DNA of 5,263 nucleotides from Pseudomonadota bacterium (GCA_023445955.1 JAEXJH010000708.1:1-5263), one strand, 5' to 3'. Shown: positions 1 through 5,240, numbered from the stretch's first letter. Notes: generated by a model not told the origin, from the letters alone. Numbers and translations: made by a program.

Positions 1-164
1 CCTCGGACGTGCTGCACCTGCACGCCCTGCGCCTCAAGCTGAACGCCATGCTGGAACGCGAAGGCCGCATGGCTCTGGCCCAGCATGCGTTCGACTATCT
101 TCCCCACCGCGCCTCGCTCGACCTGGCCGGCTGGGAGGATATGGACATCTTCGCCCACAGCTGA
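1..164 (+). CDS. rnd: Ribonuclease D-type 3'-5' exonuclease, C-terminal end (partial)
   Basis: Only the last 53 codons are present; the gene begins upstream of the window. The frame starts at base 3 and ends with TGA at 162-164. The peptide begins SDVLHLHALRLKLNAML and ends GWEDMDIFAHS. An Asp followed by a leucine-rich helix resembles the Exo III region (YxxxD) of DEDDy exonucleases, where the Asp is the last metal ligand. The tail closely resembles the short (about 200-residue) RNase D proteins of alphaproteobacteria, which consist of the exonuclease domain without the HRDC domains of E. coli RNase D. The family trims 3' ends of RNA in the cytoplasm. The stop lies 8 bases before the first possible lptC start, so the two genes are probably co-transcribed. 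The catalytic core is outside the window, so the call rests on the tail and on context. Confidence 0.72.
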   Translation, partial: SDVLHLHALRLKLNAMLEREGRMALAQHAFDYLPHRASLDLAGWEDMDIFAHS

Positions 165-172
165 CGGACCCG

Positions 173-793
173 ATGCAACAGGCCGCGGTCATGACCGGAC
201 GAACGATGAGCGCCGACCTCGCGCGCTGGCGTCGCCGCTCGCGCCGCGTTCTGGCGGCGCGCATCCTGCTGCCGGCCGCGATCGGCGGTCTGCTGCTGAT
301 CGTCGCCTCGCAGGTCGGCTGGCGCACCTACATGGCCGCGACCCACCCGCCGACCGAGACCAAGACCGAGATCCGGCTGATCACGCCGCGCTTCTACGGT
401 CAGTCGAACGAGGGGCGCAGCTTCATGATCACGGCCCGCTCGGCGATCCGTGACGACAACGACCCGCGCCGGATCTTCCTGGAGGACCCGGCCCTGACCC
501 TGGACCTGGGCTCGCCTACCCCGACGCGCATGACCGCCAAGCACGGCGTCTACCGTCAGGATACGATGGCGCTGCAGCTCAAGACCGACGTCCGGCTGGA
601 CGATGGCGCCGGTTACCGGTTCGCGTCGGAGGAATCCTTCGTCGACACCAAGACCGGCGATGTCACGGGCGAGACGACAATGAATGGCGAAGGCCCAAGC
701 GGACAGGTGCAATCTCGCGCCTACTCCGTATATGACAAGGGCGATCGCATCATCTTCCGCGGCGGGGTTCGCGCCCGGTTCGAACGGCAGTAA
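173..793 (+). CDS. lptC: LPS export system protein LptC
   Basis: LptC is a bitopic inner-membrane protein that receives LPS from the LptB2FG transporter and passes it to LptA in the periplasm. The 206-residue product has a basic N-terminus (about residues 14-30), one hydrophobic segment (about 31-48, ILLPAAIGGLLLIVASQV) and then a periplasmic domain. That domain carries the LptC/YrbK beta-jellyroll pattern: ITPRFYGQ at about 70-77, then strand-turn repeats including TAKHGVYRQD and the variant near the end, DRIIFRGGVRARF. The length suits the family (about 190-220). The start is uncertain: ATG at 173, 191 and 206 are all in frame and none has a strong Shine-Dalgarno. The 206 start (MSADLARW) has GGACG 5 bases upstream and keeps the basic stretch and membrane anchor. 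It is followed directly by lptA and lptB, which supports the call. Identification is from the family pattern and synteny. Confidence 0.88.
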   Translation: MQQAAVMTGRTMSADLARWRRRSRRVLAARILLPAAIGGLLLIVASQVGWRTYMAATHPPTETKTEIRLITPRFYGQSNEGRSFMITARSAIRDDNDPRRIFLEDPALTLDLGSPTPTRMTAKHGVYRQDTMALQLKTDVRLDDGAGYRFASEESFVDTKTGDVTGETTMNGEGPSGQVQSRAYSVYDKGDRIIFRGGVRARFERQ

Positions 794-802
794 AGAAGAT
801 CA

Positions 803-856
803 ATGGCGCAGGTTCGCTTCGAGGGCGGATCGCGACGGATGAGGACATGGTTCTGA
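803..856 (+). other. Possible 17-codon leader ORF in front of lptA
   Basis: Between lptC and lptA there is a short frame, ATG at 803 to TGA at 854-856, encoding MAQVRFEGGSRRMRTWF. A purine-rich stretch (AAGAAG, 793-798) lies just upstream and could act as a weak Shine-Dalgarno. The stop overlaps an in-frame lptA ATG at 856 as TGATG, the usual geometry for stop-start translational coupling. It would be too short to be a functional enzyme; if real, it is a leader peptide or coupling device. A 17-codon frame can arise by chance, so this is a candidate only. Confidence 0.25.
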
Positions 857-1425
857 TGAAGCGACGGACGGCGGCGGCGATGACGACCGCGTTGATCCTG
901 TGTGGGCTTGGGGCCGGCGGCGCCTACGCTCAAGATTCCAGCACGCCGGTCGACGTTTCCGCGGACAACCAGGAAACGATCAACAGCAAGTGCATCACGA
1001 TCTTCACCGGCAATGTGGAGATCCTGCAGAACCGCTCGCGCCTGCGCGCCCAGAAGGTCACCGTCTATAGCGCCCGCAAGGCCGGGACGACGGCGGACGG
1101 CGCCAACGCCTGCGGCGCGGCCCAGCGCATGGAAGCCGAGGGCGGCGTCTACATGGTCAGCGACACCCAGACCGCCCGCGGCGACCGCGCCGTCTACACC
1201 TTCGACAACAACATCGCGATCGTCACCGGCGACGTGGTGCTGGTGAAGGGCAAGGACGTGGCCCGCGGCGACAAGCTGACGGTCAACACCAAGACCAACG
1301 ACGCCAAGCTGGAATCGAACGCCTCGGCCAAGACCACCCAGCGCCGGGTGCGCGCGGTGTTCTACCAGGACGACAAGAAGAACGACGCGCCGGCCGCGCC
1401 CGCCCAGCCCGCCGCCCAGCGCTAG
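847..1425 (+). CDS. lptA: LPS transport periplasmic protein LptA (OstA-like)
   Basis: LptA monomers form the beta-jellyroll bridge that carries LPS across the periplasm from LptC to LptD. The N-terminus is a Sec signal peptide: basic MKRR, a hydrophobic core to about residue 25, and a likely signal peptidase I site after AYA (residue 28 counting from 847). The mature part shows the OstA repeat pattern, including ITIFTGNVEILQNRSRLRAQKVTVY (about 50-74), RMEAEGGVYMV, and ARGDRAVYTFDNNIAIVTGDVVLVKGKDVARGDKL (about 110-144). It ends in a low-complexity Ala/Pro/Gln tail. Two in-frame starts compete. ATG at 847 has GAGGA only one base away, whereas ATG at 856 gives the classical MKRR start with GAGGA (841-845) 10 bases upstream. 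I favour 856 biologically, but the longer frame is reported. The stop TAG (1423-1425) overlaps the AGGA that serves lptB. The mature protein has two cysteines (49 and 89). Confidence 0.9.
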   Translation: MVLMKRRTAAAMTTALILCGLGAGGAYAQDSSTPVDVSADNQETINSKCITIFTGNVEILQNRSRLRAQKVTVYSARKAGTTADGANACGAAQRMEAEGGVYMVSDTQTARGDRAVYTFDNNIAIVTGDVVLVKGKDVARGDKLTVNTKTNDAKLESNASAKTTQRRVRAVFYQDDKKNDAPAAPAQPAAQR

Positions 1426-1427
1426 GA
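1424..1427 (+). promoter_or_regulatory. Shine-Dalgarno of lptB overlapping the lptA stop
   Basis: AGGA at 1424-1427 shares its first two bases with the lptA TAG stop and lies 10 bases before the lptB ATG at 1438. Ribosomes ending lptA therefore reach the lptB ribosome-binding site, which suggests coupled translation of the bridge protein and its ATPase. It also supports 1438, rather than the internal ATG at 1459, as the lptB start. Confidence 0.6.
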
Positions 1428-1437
1428 TCCGCGTTTC

Positions 1438-2196
1438 ATGACCCTGACTCCTAACGACATGGACGGCCTGTTCGTCGATTCCGTGGGCAAGTCGTTCGGC
1501 GACCGTCCGGTCGTCAAGAACGTGTCCCTGCGCCTCAAGCGCGGCGAAGTCGCCGGTCTGCTGGGTCCCAACGGGGCCGGCAAGACGACCTGCTTCTACA
1601 TGGTCACGGGTCTGATCGCCGCCGACTACGGCGCGATCTATCTGGACGGCGAGAACATCACCGCCCAGCCGATGTTCCAGCGCGCGCGCCTTGGCGTCGG
1701 CTACCTGCCGCAGGAAGCCTCCATCTTCCGGGGCATGACGGTCGAGCAGAACGTCATGGCCGTGGTCGAGATGCGCCAGAAGGACCCGCGCAAGGCGCGC
1801 GAGCAGGTCACCAGCATCCTGGAAGAGCTGCGCATCACCCACATCCGCAAGTCGCCGGCCGTCGCCCTGTCGGGCGGTGAGCGTCGCCGCGTGGAAATCG
1901 CCCGCGCCCTGGCCAGCGAGCCGTCCTTCATGCTGCTGGACGAGCCGTTCGCCGGCATCGACCCCCTGGCCATCGCCGACATCCGCGAAGTGGTCGGCTA
2001 TCTCAAGGGCCGCGGCATCGGCATCCTGATCACCGACCACAACGTGCGCGAGACGCTGGACATCATCGACCGCGCCTCGATCATCCACGCCGGCGAGGTT
2101 CTGTTCGAAGGTTCGCCGCGCGAGATCGTCGAGAACCCGGAAGTTAAGCGCGTCTATCTGGGCGACAGCTTCAGCGAGCCCCGCCTGGGTGACTAA
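1438..2196 (+). CDS. lptB: LPS export ABC transporter ATPase LptB
   Basis: LptB is the cytoplasmic ATPase of the LptB2FG exporter; ATP hydrolysis drives LPS out of the inner membrane and along LptC and LptA. All ABC motifs are intact in the 252-residue product: Walker A GPNGAGKTT (43-51), Q-loop Gln92 in YLPQEASIFRGM, signature LSGGERRR (144-151), Walker B FMLLDEP with catalytic Glu (164-170), and switch His201 in ITDHNVRE. YLPQEASIFRGMTVEQN and the C-terminal VKRVYLGDSF are typical of LptB rather than of branched-chain amino acid ATPases (LivF/LivG), its nearest paralogues. The length is slightly over the E. coli form (241) because of a short N-terminal extension. It sits 12 bases after lptA. 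The permeases LptF and LptG are not in the window, which is normal because they are usually encoded elsewhere. Confidence 0.97.
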   Translation: MTLTPNDMDGLFVDSVGKSFGDRPVVKNVSLRLKRGEVAGLLGPNGAGKTTCFYMVTGLIAADYGAIYLDGENITAQPMFQRARLGVGYLPQEASIFRGMTVEQNVMAVVEMRQKDPRKAREQVTSILEELRITHIRKSPAVALSGGERRRVEIARALASEPSFMLLDEPFAGIDPLAIADIREVVGYLKGRGIGILITDHNVRETLDIIDRASIIHAGEVLFEGSPREIVENPEVKRVYLGDSFSEPRLGD

Positions 2197-2211
2197 CTTG
2201 GTGATTAATTG
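2188..2211 (+). repeat. In-frame 12-base tandem near-repeat at the lptB stop
   Basis: GGTGACTAACTT (2188-2199) is followed at once by GGTGATTAATTG (2200-2211). The first 11 bases of each copy differ only by two C-to-T changes. Both copies are in the lptB frame, so Gly-Asp-stop is followed by Leu and then Gly-Asp-stop again. This gives a tandem stop 12 bases downstream. It looks like a small local duplication of the gene end. Confidence 0.55.
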
Positions 2212-2258
2212 GCGCAGGGGTGGGCAAAAGGCGCCTGCGTCACCGCTCCGCACCCGGA

Positions 2259-2270
2259 CCAAGTGCTTGG
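2259..2270. repeat. Short dyad CCAAG-TG-CTTGG upstream of rpoN
   Basis: CCAAG (2259-2263) and CTTGG (2266-2270) are perfect inverted arms around a TG centre. The dyad lies about 85 bases upstream of the start point predicted for the sigma-54-type promoter below, a plausible distance for an activator site. Five-base arms are short enough to occur by chance, and no specific regulator is recognisable. Confidence 0.25.
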
Positions 2271-2322
2271 CCCATAAGGGTTAATGCCTCTGGCATGATA
2301 TTTTCCGGGACGGAACGTCGCA

Positions 2323-2339
2323 CCGGCCCGAGAATTGCA
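2323..2339 (+). promoter_or_regulatory. Candidate sigma-54 (-24/-12) promoter in front of rpoN
   Basis: CCGGCCCGAGAATTGCA matches the sigma-54 consensus YTGGCACG-N4-TTGCW. It has the invariant GG (2325-2326) and GC (2337-2338) at the required spacing, a perfect TTGCA -12 element, and 5 of 7 bases of TGGCACG (T to C and A to C at the non-invariant positions). The predicted transcription start is near 2350, about 63 bases before the rpoN TTG start. The same site could instead bind sigma-54 holoenzyme as a repressing roadblock on another promoter. I saw no convincing sigma-70-type -35/-10 pair in this gap. The assignment is by eye, with no matrix score. Confidence 0.45.
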
Positions 2340-2354
2340 GGCGTTGGCGACCCG

Positions 2355-2362
2355 TTAACCAA
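2355..2362 (+). promoter_or_regulatory. CtrA-like half-site TTAACCAA
   Basis: TTAACCAA matches 7 of 8 bases of the CtrA half-site TTAACCAT known from Caulobacter, and sits in an AT-richer patch in the rpoN leader. The full CtrA box (TTAA-N7-TTAA) is absent. If the sigma-54-type promoter above is used, the site would lie just downstream of +1 and would more likely repress. The match is short, so this is suggestive only. Confidence 0.25.
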
Positions 2363-2380
2363 ACAGGCCCTTCAATGGCG

Positions 2381-2396
2381 ATCGAAGTTTTTCGAT
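2381..2396 (+). promoter_or_regulatory. Leader hairpin just upstream of the rpoN ribosome-binding site
   Basis: ATCGAA (2381-2386) and TTCGAT (2391-2396) are perfect inverted arms around GTTT, ending 5 bases before the AGGAGG of rpoN. In RNA this would be a small, A/U-rich stem-loop. It does not include the Shine-Dalgarno and has no proper U-run, so it is not an obvious terminator. It may simply keep the ribosome-binding site unpaired, or be chance. Confidence 0.3.
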
Positions 2397-2401
2397 TTGT
2401 C

Positions 2402-2415
2402 AGGAGGGCGCATTG
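2402..2415 (+). promoter_or_regulatory. Strong Shine-Dalgarno that fixes a TTG start for rpoN
   Basis: AGGAGG at 2402-2407 is a full Shine-Dalgarno, 5 bases before TTG at 2413-2415. The nearby ATG at 2375 is out of frame with rpoN. TTG gives the canonical sigma-54 N-terminus (M-ALSHRLEIRQGQ), so the start is well supported. Confidence 0.85.
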
Positions 2416-3906
2416 GCGCTCAGCCACCGCCTCGAGATCCGCCAGGGTCAGGGCCTCGTCATCACCCCGCAGCTGCAGCAGGCCATCAAGCTGCTGCAAC
2501 TGTCGAACATCGAGCTCGACGCCTTCGTCGAAGCCGAGCTGGAGCGTAACCCGCTCCTGCAACGCGACGAGGGCGAACACGAGCCGACCGGCGAGGTCGA
2601 AGCCGTCCGCGACGCCAGCCTGACCCATGTCGACGCCGTGGCCGACACGACGGCCGGCCGCGAGATGGATACGCCGCACGAGGACGTCTCGCCGGGCGAG
2701 CGCGCCACCGGCGACGGCGCCGAAGCCGAGCACGCCGGCGGCCAGATCGACTGGTCGCGCGCCGGCGGCGGCGGCTCCTTCGAAAGCGACGAGGGCTATG
2801 AGCGCGCCCTGACCGACGTCCCGACCCTGGCCGCGCACCTGCGCGAACAGCTGGTCCAGGCGGCCCTCAGCCCCGCCCGCAACGCCATCGCCGAGATCCT
2901 GATCGACGCCGTCGACGAGGGCGGCTACCTGCGCCTCGATGTCGTCGAGCTGGCCGATCGCCTGGGCTGCGCCCTGGACCTGGTCGAAGAGACCCTGGCG
3001 ACCCTTCAGGGCTTCGAGCCCGTCGGCGTCTTCGCCCGCGATGTGCGCGAGTGCCTGGCGCTGCAGCTTAAGGACCAGAACCGCTACGACCCGGCCATGG
3101 CGGCGATGCTCGACAATCTCGAACTGCTGGCCAAGCGCGACATGGCCTCGCTGCGCCGCCTGTGCGGCGTCGACGACGAAGACCTGCGCGAGATGATCGC
3201 CGAGATCCGCGCGCTGAACCCGCGTCCCGGCGCGGCCTATCACAGCGAACCGGCCGAGACCCTGGTGCCCGACGTCATGGTCCGGGAGGGCCTGGGCGGC
3301 ATGTGGCACGTCGAGCTGAACACCGACACCCTGCCGCGCGTGCTGGTCGACCAGCGCTATCACGCCCGCGTCGCCAAGGGCGCGCGCACCGACCAGGAAA
3401 AGACCTTCGTCTCGGACTGCATGGCCACCGCCAACTGGCTGGTGAAGAGCCTGGACCAGCGCGCCAAGACCATCCTGAAGGTCTCCAGCGAGATCGTCCG
3501 CCAGCAGGACGGCTTCCTGGCCTTCGGCGTCGAGCACCTGCGCCCGCTGAACCTGAAGACCGTCGCCGACGCCATCGGCATGCACGAGAGCACGGTCAGC
3601 CGCGTCACCTCCAACAAGTACATCGCCACCCCGCGCGGCGTGTTCGAGCTGAAGTTCTTCTTCACCTCGGCCATCCAGTCGTCGGAAGGCGGCGAGGCTC
3701 ACTCGGCCGCCAGCGTCCGTCACAAGATCAAGGCCCTGGTCGACGCCGAGAAGACCGAGGCCCAAGTGCACTCCGACGATGCTATCGTCGAAATTCTCAA
3801 GGCCGCCGGGGTCGACATCGCCCGCCGGACCGTGGCCAAGTATCGCGAGGCCATGCGGATCCCATCGTCGGTGGAGCGTCGCCGTCAGATGAAGGAAGCG
3901 GTCTGA
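2413..3906 (+). CDS. rpoN: RNA polymerase sigma-54 factor RpoN
   Basis: Sigma-54 directs RNA polymerase to -24/-12 promoters and needs an AAA+ enhancer-binding protein to melt DNA. In Caulobacter it is needed for flagellum and stalk formation. The 497-residue product has all regions. Region I is glutamine- and leucine-rich (about 5-50, including QGQGLVITPQLQQAIKLLQL). Region II is a long acidic linker (about 51-130) with a Gly run. The core-binding domain runs from about 135 to 320 (GFEPVGVFARDVRECLALQL at 200-219). The helix-turn-helix lies at about 380-405 (TVADAIGMHESTVSRVTSNKY). The RpoN box ARRTVAKYRE is at 470-479 and reads -24 DNA. The length is typical (about 480-510). It starts at TTG behind AGGAGG. 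The separation from lptB by 216 bases suggests its own promoter, and the exoD-like gene follows 26 bases after its stop. Confidence 0.98.
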   Translation: MALSHRLEIRQGQGLVITPQLQQAIKLLQLSNIELDAFVEAELERNPLLQRDEGEHEPTGEVEAVRDASLTHVDAVADTTAGREMDTPHEDVSPGERATGDGAEAEHAGGQIDWSRAGGGGSFESDEGYERALTDVPTLAAHLREQLVQAALSPARNAIAEILIDAVDEGGYLRLDVVELADRLGCALDLVEETLATLQGFEPVGVFARDVRECLALQLKDQNRYDPAMAAMLDNLELLAKRDMASLRRLCGVDDEDLREMIAEIRALNPRPGAAYHSEPAETLVPDVMVREGLGGMWHVELNTDTLPRVLVDQRYHARVAKGARTDQEKTFVSDCMATANWLVKSLDQRAKTILKVSSEIVRQQDGFLAFGVEHLRPLNLKTVADAIGMHESTVSRVTSNKYIATPRGVFELKFFFTSAIQSSEGGEAHSAASVRHKIKALVDAEKTEAQVHSDDAIVEILKAAGVDIARRTVAKYREAMRIPSSVERRRQMKEAV

Positions 3907-3907
3907 C

Positions 3908-3927
3908 CCCTTCCGCGACTGGAAGGG
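3908..3927 (+). promoter_or_regulatory. Hairpin sequestering the exoD-like Shine-Dalgarno
   Basis: CCCTTCC (3908-3914) and GGAAGGG (3921-3927) form a perfect 7-bp stem with loop GCGACT. The 3' arm is the only Shine-Dalgarno for the ATG at 3933 (spacing 5). The stem starts one base after the rpoN stop (3904-3906). A ribosome finishing rpoN would cover and open the stem, so translation of the downstream gene should depend on rpoN translation. There is no U-run after the stem, which argues against an intrinsic terminator. Confidence 0.6.
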
Positions 3928-3932
3928 TTGGA

Positions 3933-4544
3933 ATGCACGAGAAATCGCTCGCGGACGTGATCGAGGGCTTTGGCGAGGACGCTCGGCCCACGCTCACCGT
4001 GGGCGAGATGCTGGAGGCGTTCGACAGCCGCGCCTTCGGGGCCATGCTGCTGGTCTTCGGTCTGCTGAACTGCCTGCCCCTGCCGCCAGGCTCCTCGACG
4101 GTCCTGTCGCTGCCGATCCTGTTCCTGGCCCCGCAGATCGCCATGGGCGCCGATACGCCGTGGCTGCCCAGGGCGCTGGTCGAGAGGCCGCTGAAGCGCG
4201 ACGACCTGCGCGGCCTCTTCCGTCGCCTGGCGCCCATCGTGCGCAGCATGGAGCTGATCACCCGGCCAAGGCTGCGACCGATGTTCGCACCATTGGGTGA
4301 GCGGGCGATCGGCGTGGTCTGCACCCTGCTGGCCCTGGTGCTGGTTTTGCCCATCCCTTTGGGCAATCTGGCGCCCGGCGCGACGGTCGCCGTATTGGCG
4401 CTGGCTCTGCTGCAAAGGGACGGCGTTCTGGCGCTGTTGGGCTACCTGATGGCGGTCGGTAGCGGGGCTCTGCTGTTCGTCAGCGCGCACGTTGTCGTGA
4501 TGGCCGTGCGCAAGCTCTTAAGCGTCTTTTCAGGTCTCGTCTGA
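3933..4544 (+). CDS. ExoD-family integral membrane protein
   Basis: The 203-residue protein resembles the ExoD family (exopolysaccharide synthesis ExoD, known from Rhizobium). Family-like features are the N-terminal SLADVIEGFGEDARPTLTVGEML, the proline-rich NCLPLPPGSST (46-56), and QIAMG..TPWLPRAL (68-82). Hydrophobic, probably membrane-spanning segments lie at about 36-70, 124-142, 146-161 and 166-191, so it sits in the inner membrane. Its molecular activity is unknown; rhizobial exoD mutants were linked to altered exopolysaccharide and alkali sensitivity, and that should not be transferred as a function here. The start at 3933 has GGAAGGG 5 bases upstream. Open frame continues upstream inside rpoN, but there it is only a shadow of rpoN. 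As I recall, C. crescentus has an ORF of the same length at this place, described then as having no known homologue. Confidence 0.82.
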   Translation: MHEKSLADVIEGFGEDARPTLTVGEMLEAFDSRAFGAMLLVFGLLNCLPLPPGSSTVLSLPILFLAPQIAMGADTPWLPRALVERPLKRDDLRGLFRRLAPIVRSMELITRPRLRPMFAPLGERAIGVVCTLLALVLVLPIPLGNLAPGATVAVLALALLQRDGVLALLGYLMAVGSGALLFVSAHVVVMAVRKLLSVFSGLV

Positions 4545-4572
4545 GGTCGTCCACAGGCCTTTAAAGCGCCGC

Positions 4573-4603
4573 TTGACACCCGCCTGCGACAGGCGCGTTG
4601 TAG
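4573..4603 (+). promoter_or_regulatory. Candidate promoter of hpf (TTGACA -35 box)
   Basis: TTGACA at 4573-4578 is a perfect sigma-70-type -35 hexamer and close to the Caulobacter TTGACGS. The best -10 is poor: TTGTAG (4598-4603) with a 19-base spacer. If used, transcription would start close to the hpf ATG at 4608, giving a leaderless or nearly leaderless mRNA. This fits the lack of a good Shine-Dalgarno before that ATG. The weak -10 keeps confidence moderate; hpf may also be read from rpoN. Confidence 0.4.
4581..4595. promoter_or_regulatory. Perfect inverted repeat CGCCTG-CGA-CAGGCG before hpf
   Basis: Six-base perfect arms (4581-4586 and 4590-4595) flank CGA. The dyad lies between the TTGACA box and the hpf start, exactly where a repressor would block polymerase. 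In a read-through transcript from rpoN it would be a tight stem-loop ending 12 bases before the ATG. No U-run follows, so it is not a classical terminator. Confidence 0.4.
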
Positions 4604-4607
4604 TCAT

Positions 4608-5240
4608 ATGCAAGTCCAAGTCTCCGGCAAGCATGTCGACGTTGGTGAGGCTCTGCGAGTGCGAGTCTCCGACGAAATCGCCCTGAGCATTGGGAAATAC
4701 TTCGATCGCGGTGGTAACGCCGAGGTCGTGGTCAGCAAGGACGGCTACGCCTTCCGCGTTGATTGCTCAGTCAAGCTGGCTTCGGGTCAGCAACTCATCA
4801 GCCATGGTTCGGGAGGCGACGCGCACGCGGCGTTCGACTCGGCCCTGGCCAAGATCGACACGCGCATCAGGCGCTACAAGCGACGTCTGAAGAGTCATTC
4901 GCCGGCGGCCACGGCCAAGCAGGTCGAGAACGCCGCCATGTTCGTCCTCCGCGCCCCCGAGGTGGACGAAGGCGAAGAGCACGACTGGGATGTGGACTCC
5001 GACCACCCGACGGGCGCGCCCGCGGCCATGGTCATCGCGGAAACCCAGGCCGCGGTGAAGACGATGACCGTTTCCATGGCTGTCATGGAACTGGACTTGA
5101 CCGCATACCCGGCAATCGTGTTTAGGAACGCCGCCCACGGCGGGTTGTCCGTGGTCTATCGGCGTCCAGACGGGAATATCGGCTGGATCGACCCCGAACG
5201 CACGAAGTCGCTGAACGGGCACGGGTCAACCGCGAGCTAA
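4608..5240 (+). CDS. hpf: Ribosome hibernation promoting factor, long form (HPF/RaiA family)
   Basis: Long-form HPF binds the 30S subunit in the mRNA/tRNA channel and joins two ribosomes into inactive 100S dimers in stationary phase or starvation. The 210-residue product has the two expected domains. The N-terminal S30AE ribosome-binding domain covers about 1-105: MQVQVSGKHVDVGEALRVRVSDEI, then GNAEVVVSKDGYAFRVDCSV, and the basic helix IDTRIRRYKRRLK (83-95). A variable acidic linker (about 115-135, EVDEGEEHDWDVDSD) leads to the C-terminal dimerisation domain at about 150-200, with AVMELDLTAYPAIVFRNAAHGGLSVVYRRPDGNIGWIDPE (158-197). The length is typical of the long form, not of the short HPF/YfiA (about 95-115). 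Older literature calls this gene a sigma-54 modulation protein because it lies downstream of rpoN. The ATG at 4608 has no clear Shine-Dalgarno. The PTS IIA gene ptsN is expected next but lies beyond the window. Confidence 0.95.
   Translation: MQVQVSGKHVDVGEALRVRVSDEIALSIGKYFDRGGNAEVVVSKDGYAFRVDCSVKLASGQQLISHGSGGDAHAAFDSALAKIDTRIRRYKRRLKSHSPAATAKQVENAAMFVLRAPEVDEGEEHDWDVDSDHPTGAPAAMVIAETQAAVKTMTVSMAVMELDLTAYPAIVFRNAAHGGLSVVYRRPDGNIGWIDPERTKSLNGHGSTAS

Noticed and set aside
2213..2239. Inverted arms CGCAGG and CCTGCG after lptB as a terminator
   Set aside because: The loop is 15 bases, an overlapping palindrome (AGGCGCCT, 2229-2236) competes, and no T-run follows. It is too weak to call a terminator.
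721..2262. Long minus-strand open frame (513 codons) opposite lptA and lptB
   Set aside because: It lies antisense to two certain genes. Its Ala/Gly/Asp/Val/Arg/His-rich, low-complexity translation is typical of the complement of high-GC codons, and no domain is recognisable.
2291..2305. Second sigma-54-like element TGGCATGATATTTTC upstream of rpoN
   Set aside because: The -24 half is good (TGGCATG), but at the -12 element the near-invariant GC reads TC, so the site at 2323-2339 is clearly better.
2220..2549. Plus-strand frame covering the lptB-rpoN gap
   Set aside because: Its start has no Shine-Dalgarno, its second half overlaps rpoN in another frame, and the translation resembles nothing known.
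2281..3771. Long minus-strand open frame (496 codons) opposite rpoN
   Set aside because: It is the antisense shadow of rpoN, with the same biased composition and no motif. Its length is explained by the scarcity of stop codons at high GC.
3162..3932. Upstream extension of the exoD-like frame into rpoN
   Set aside because: The extension is Arg/Pro/Gly-rich out-of-frame rpoN sequence. The ATG at 3933 with a well-spaced Shine-Dalgarno and family-like N-terminus is the real start.
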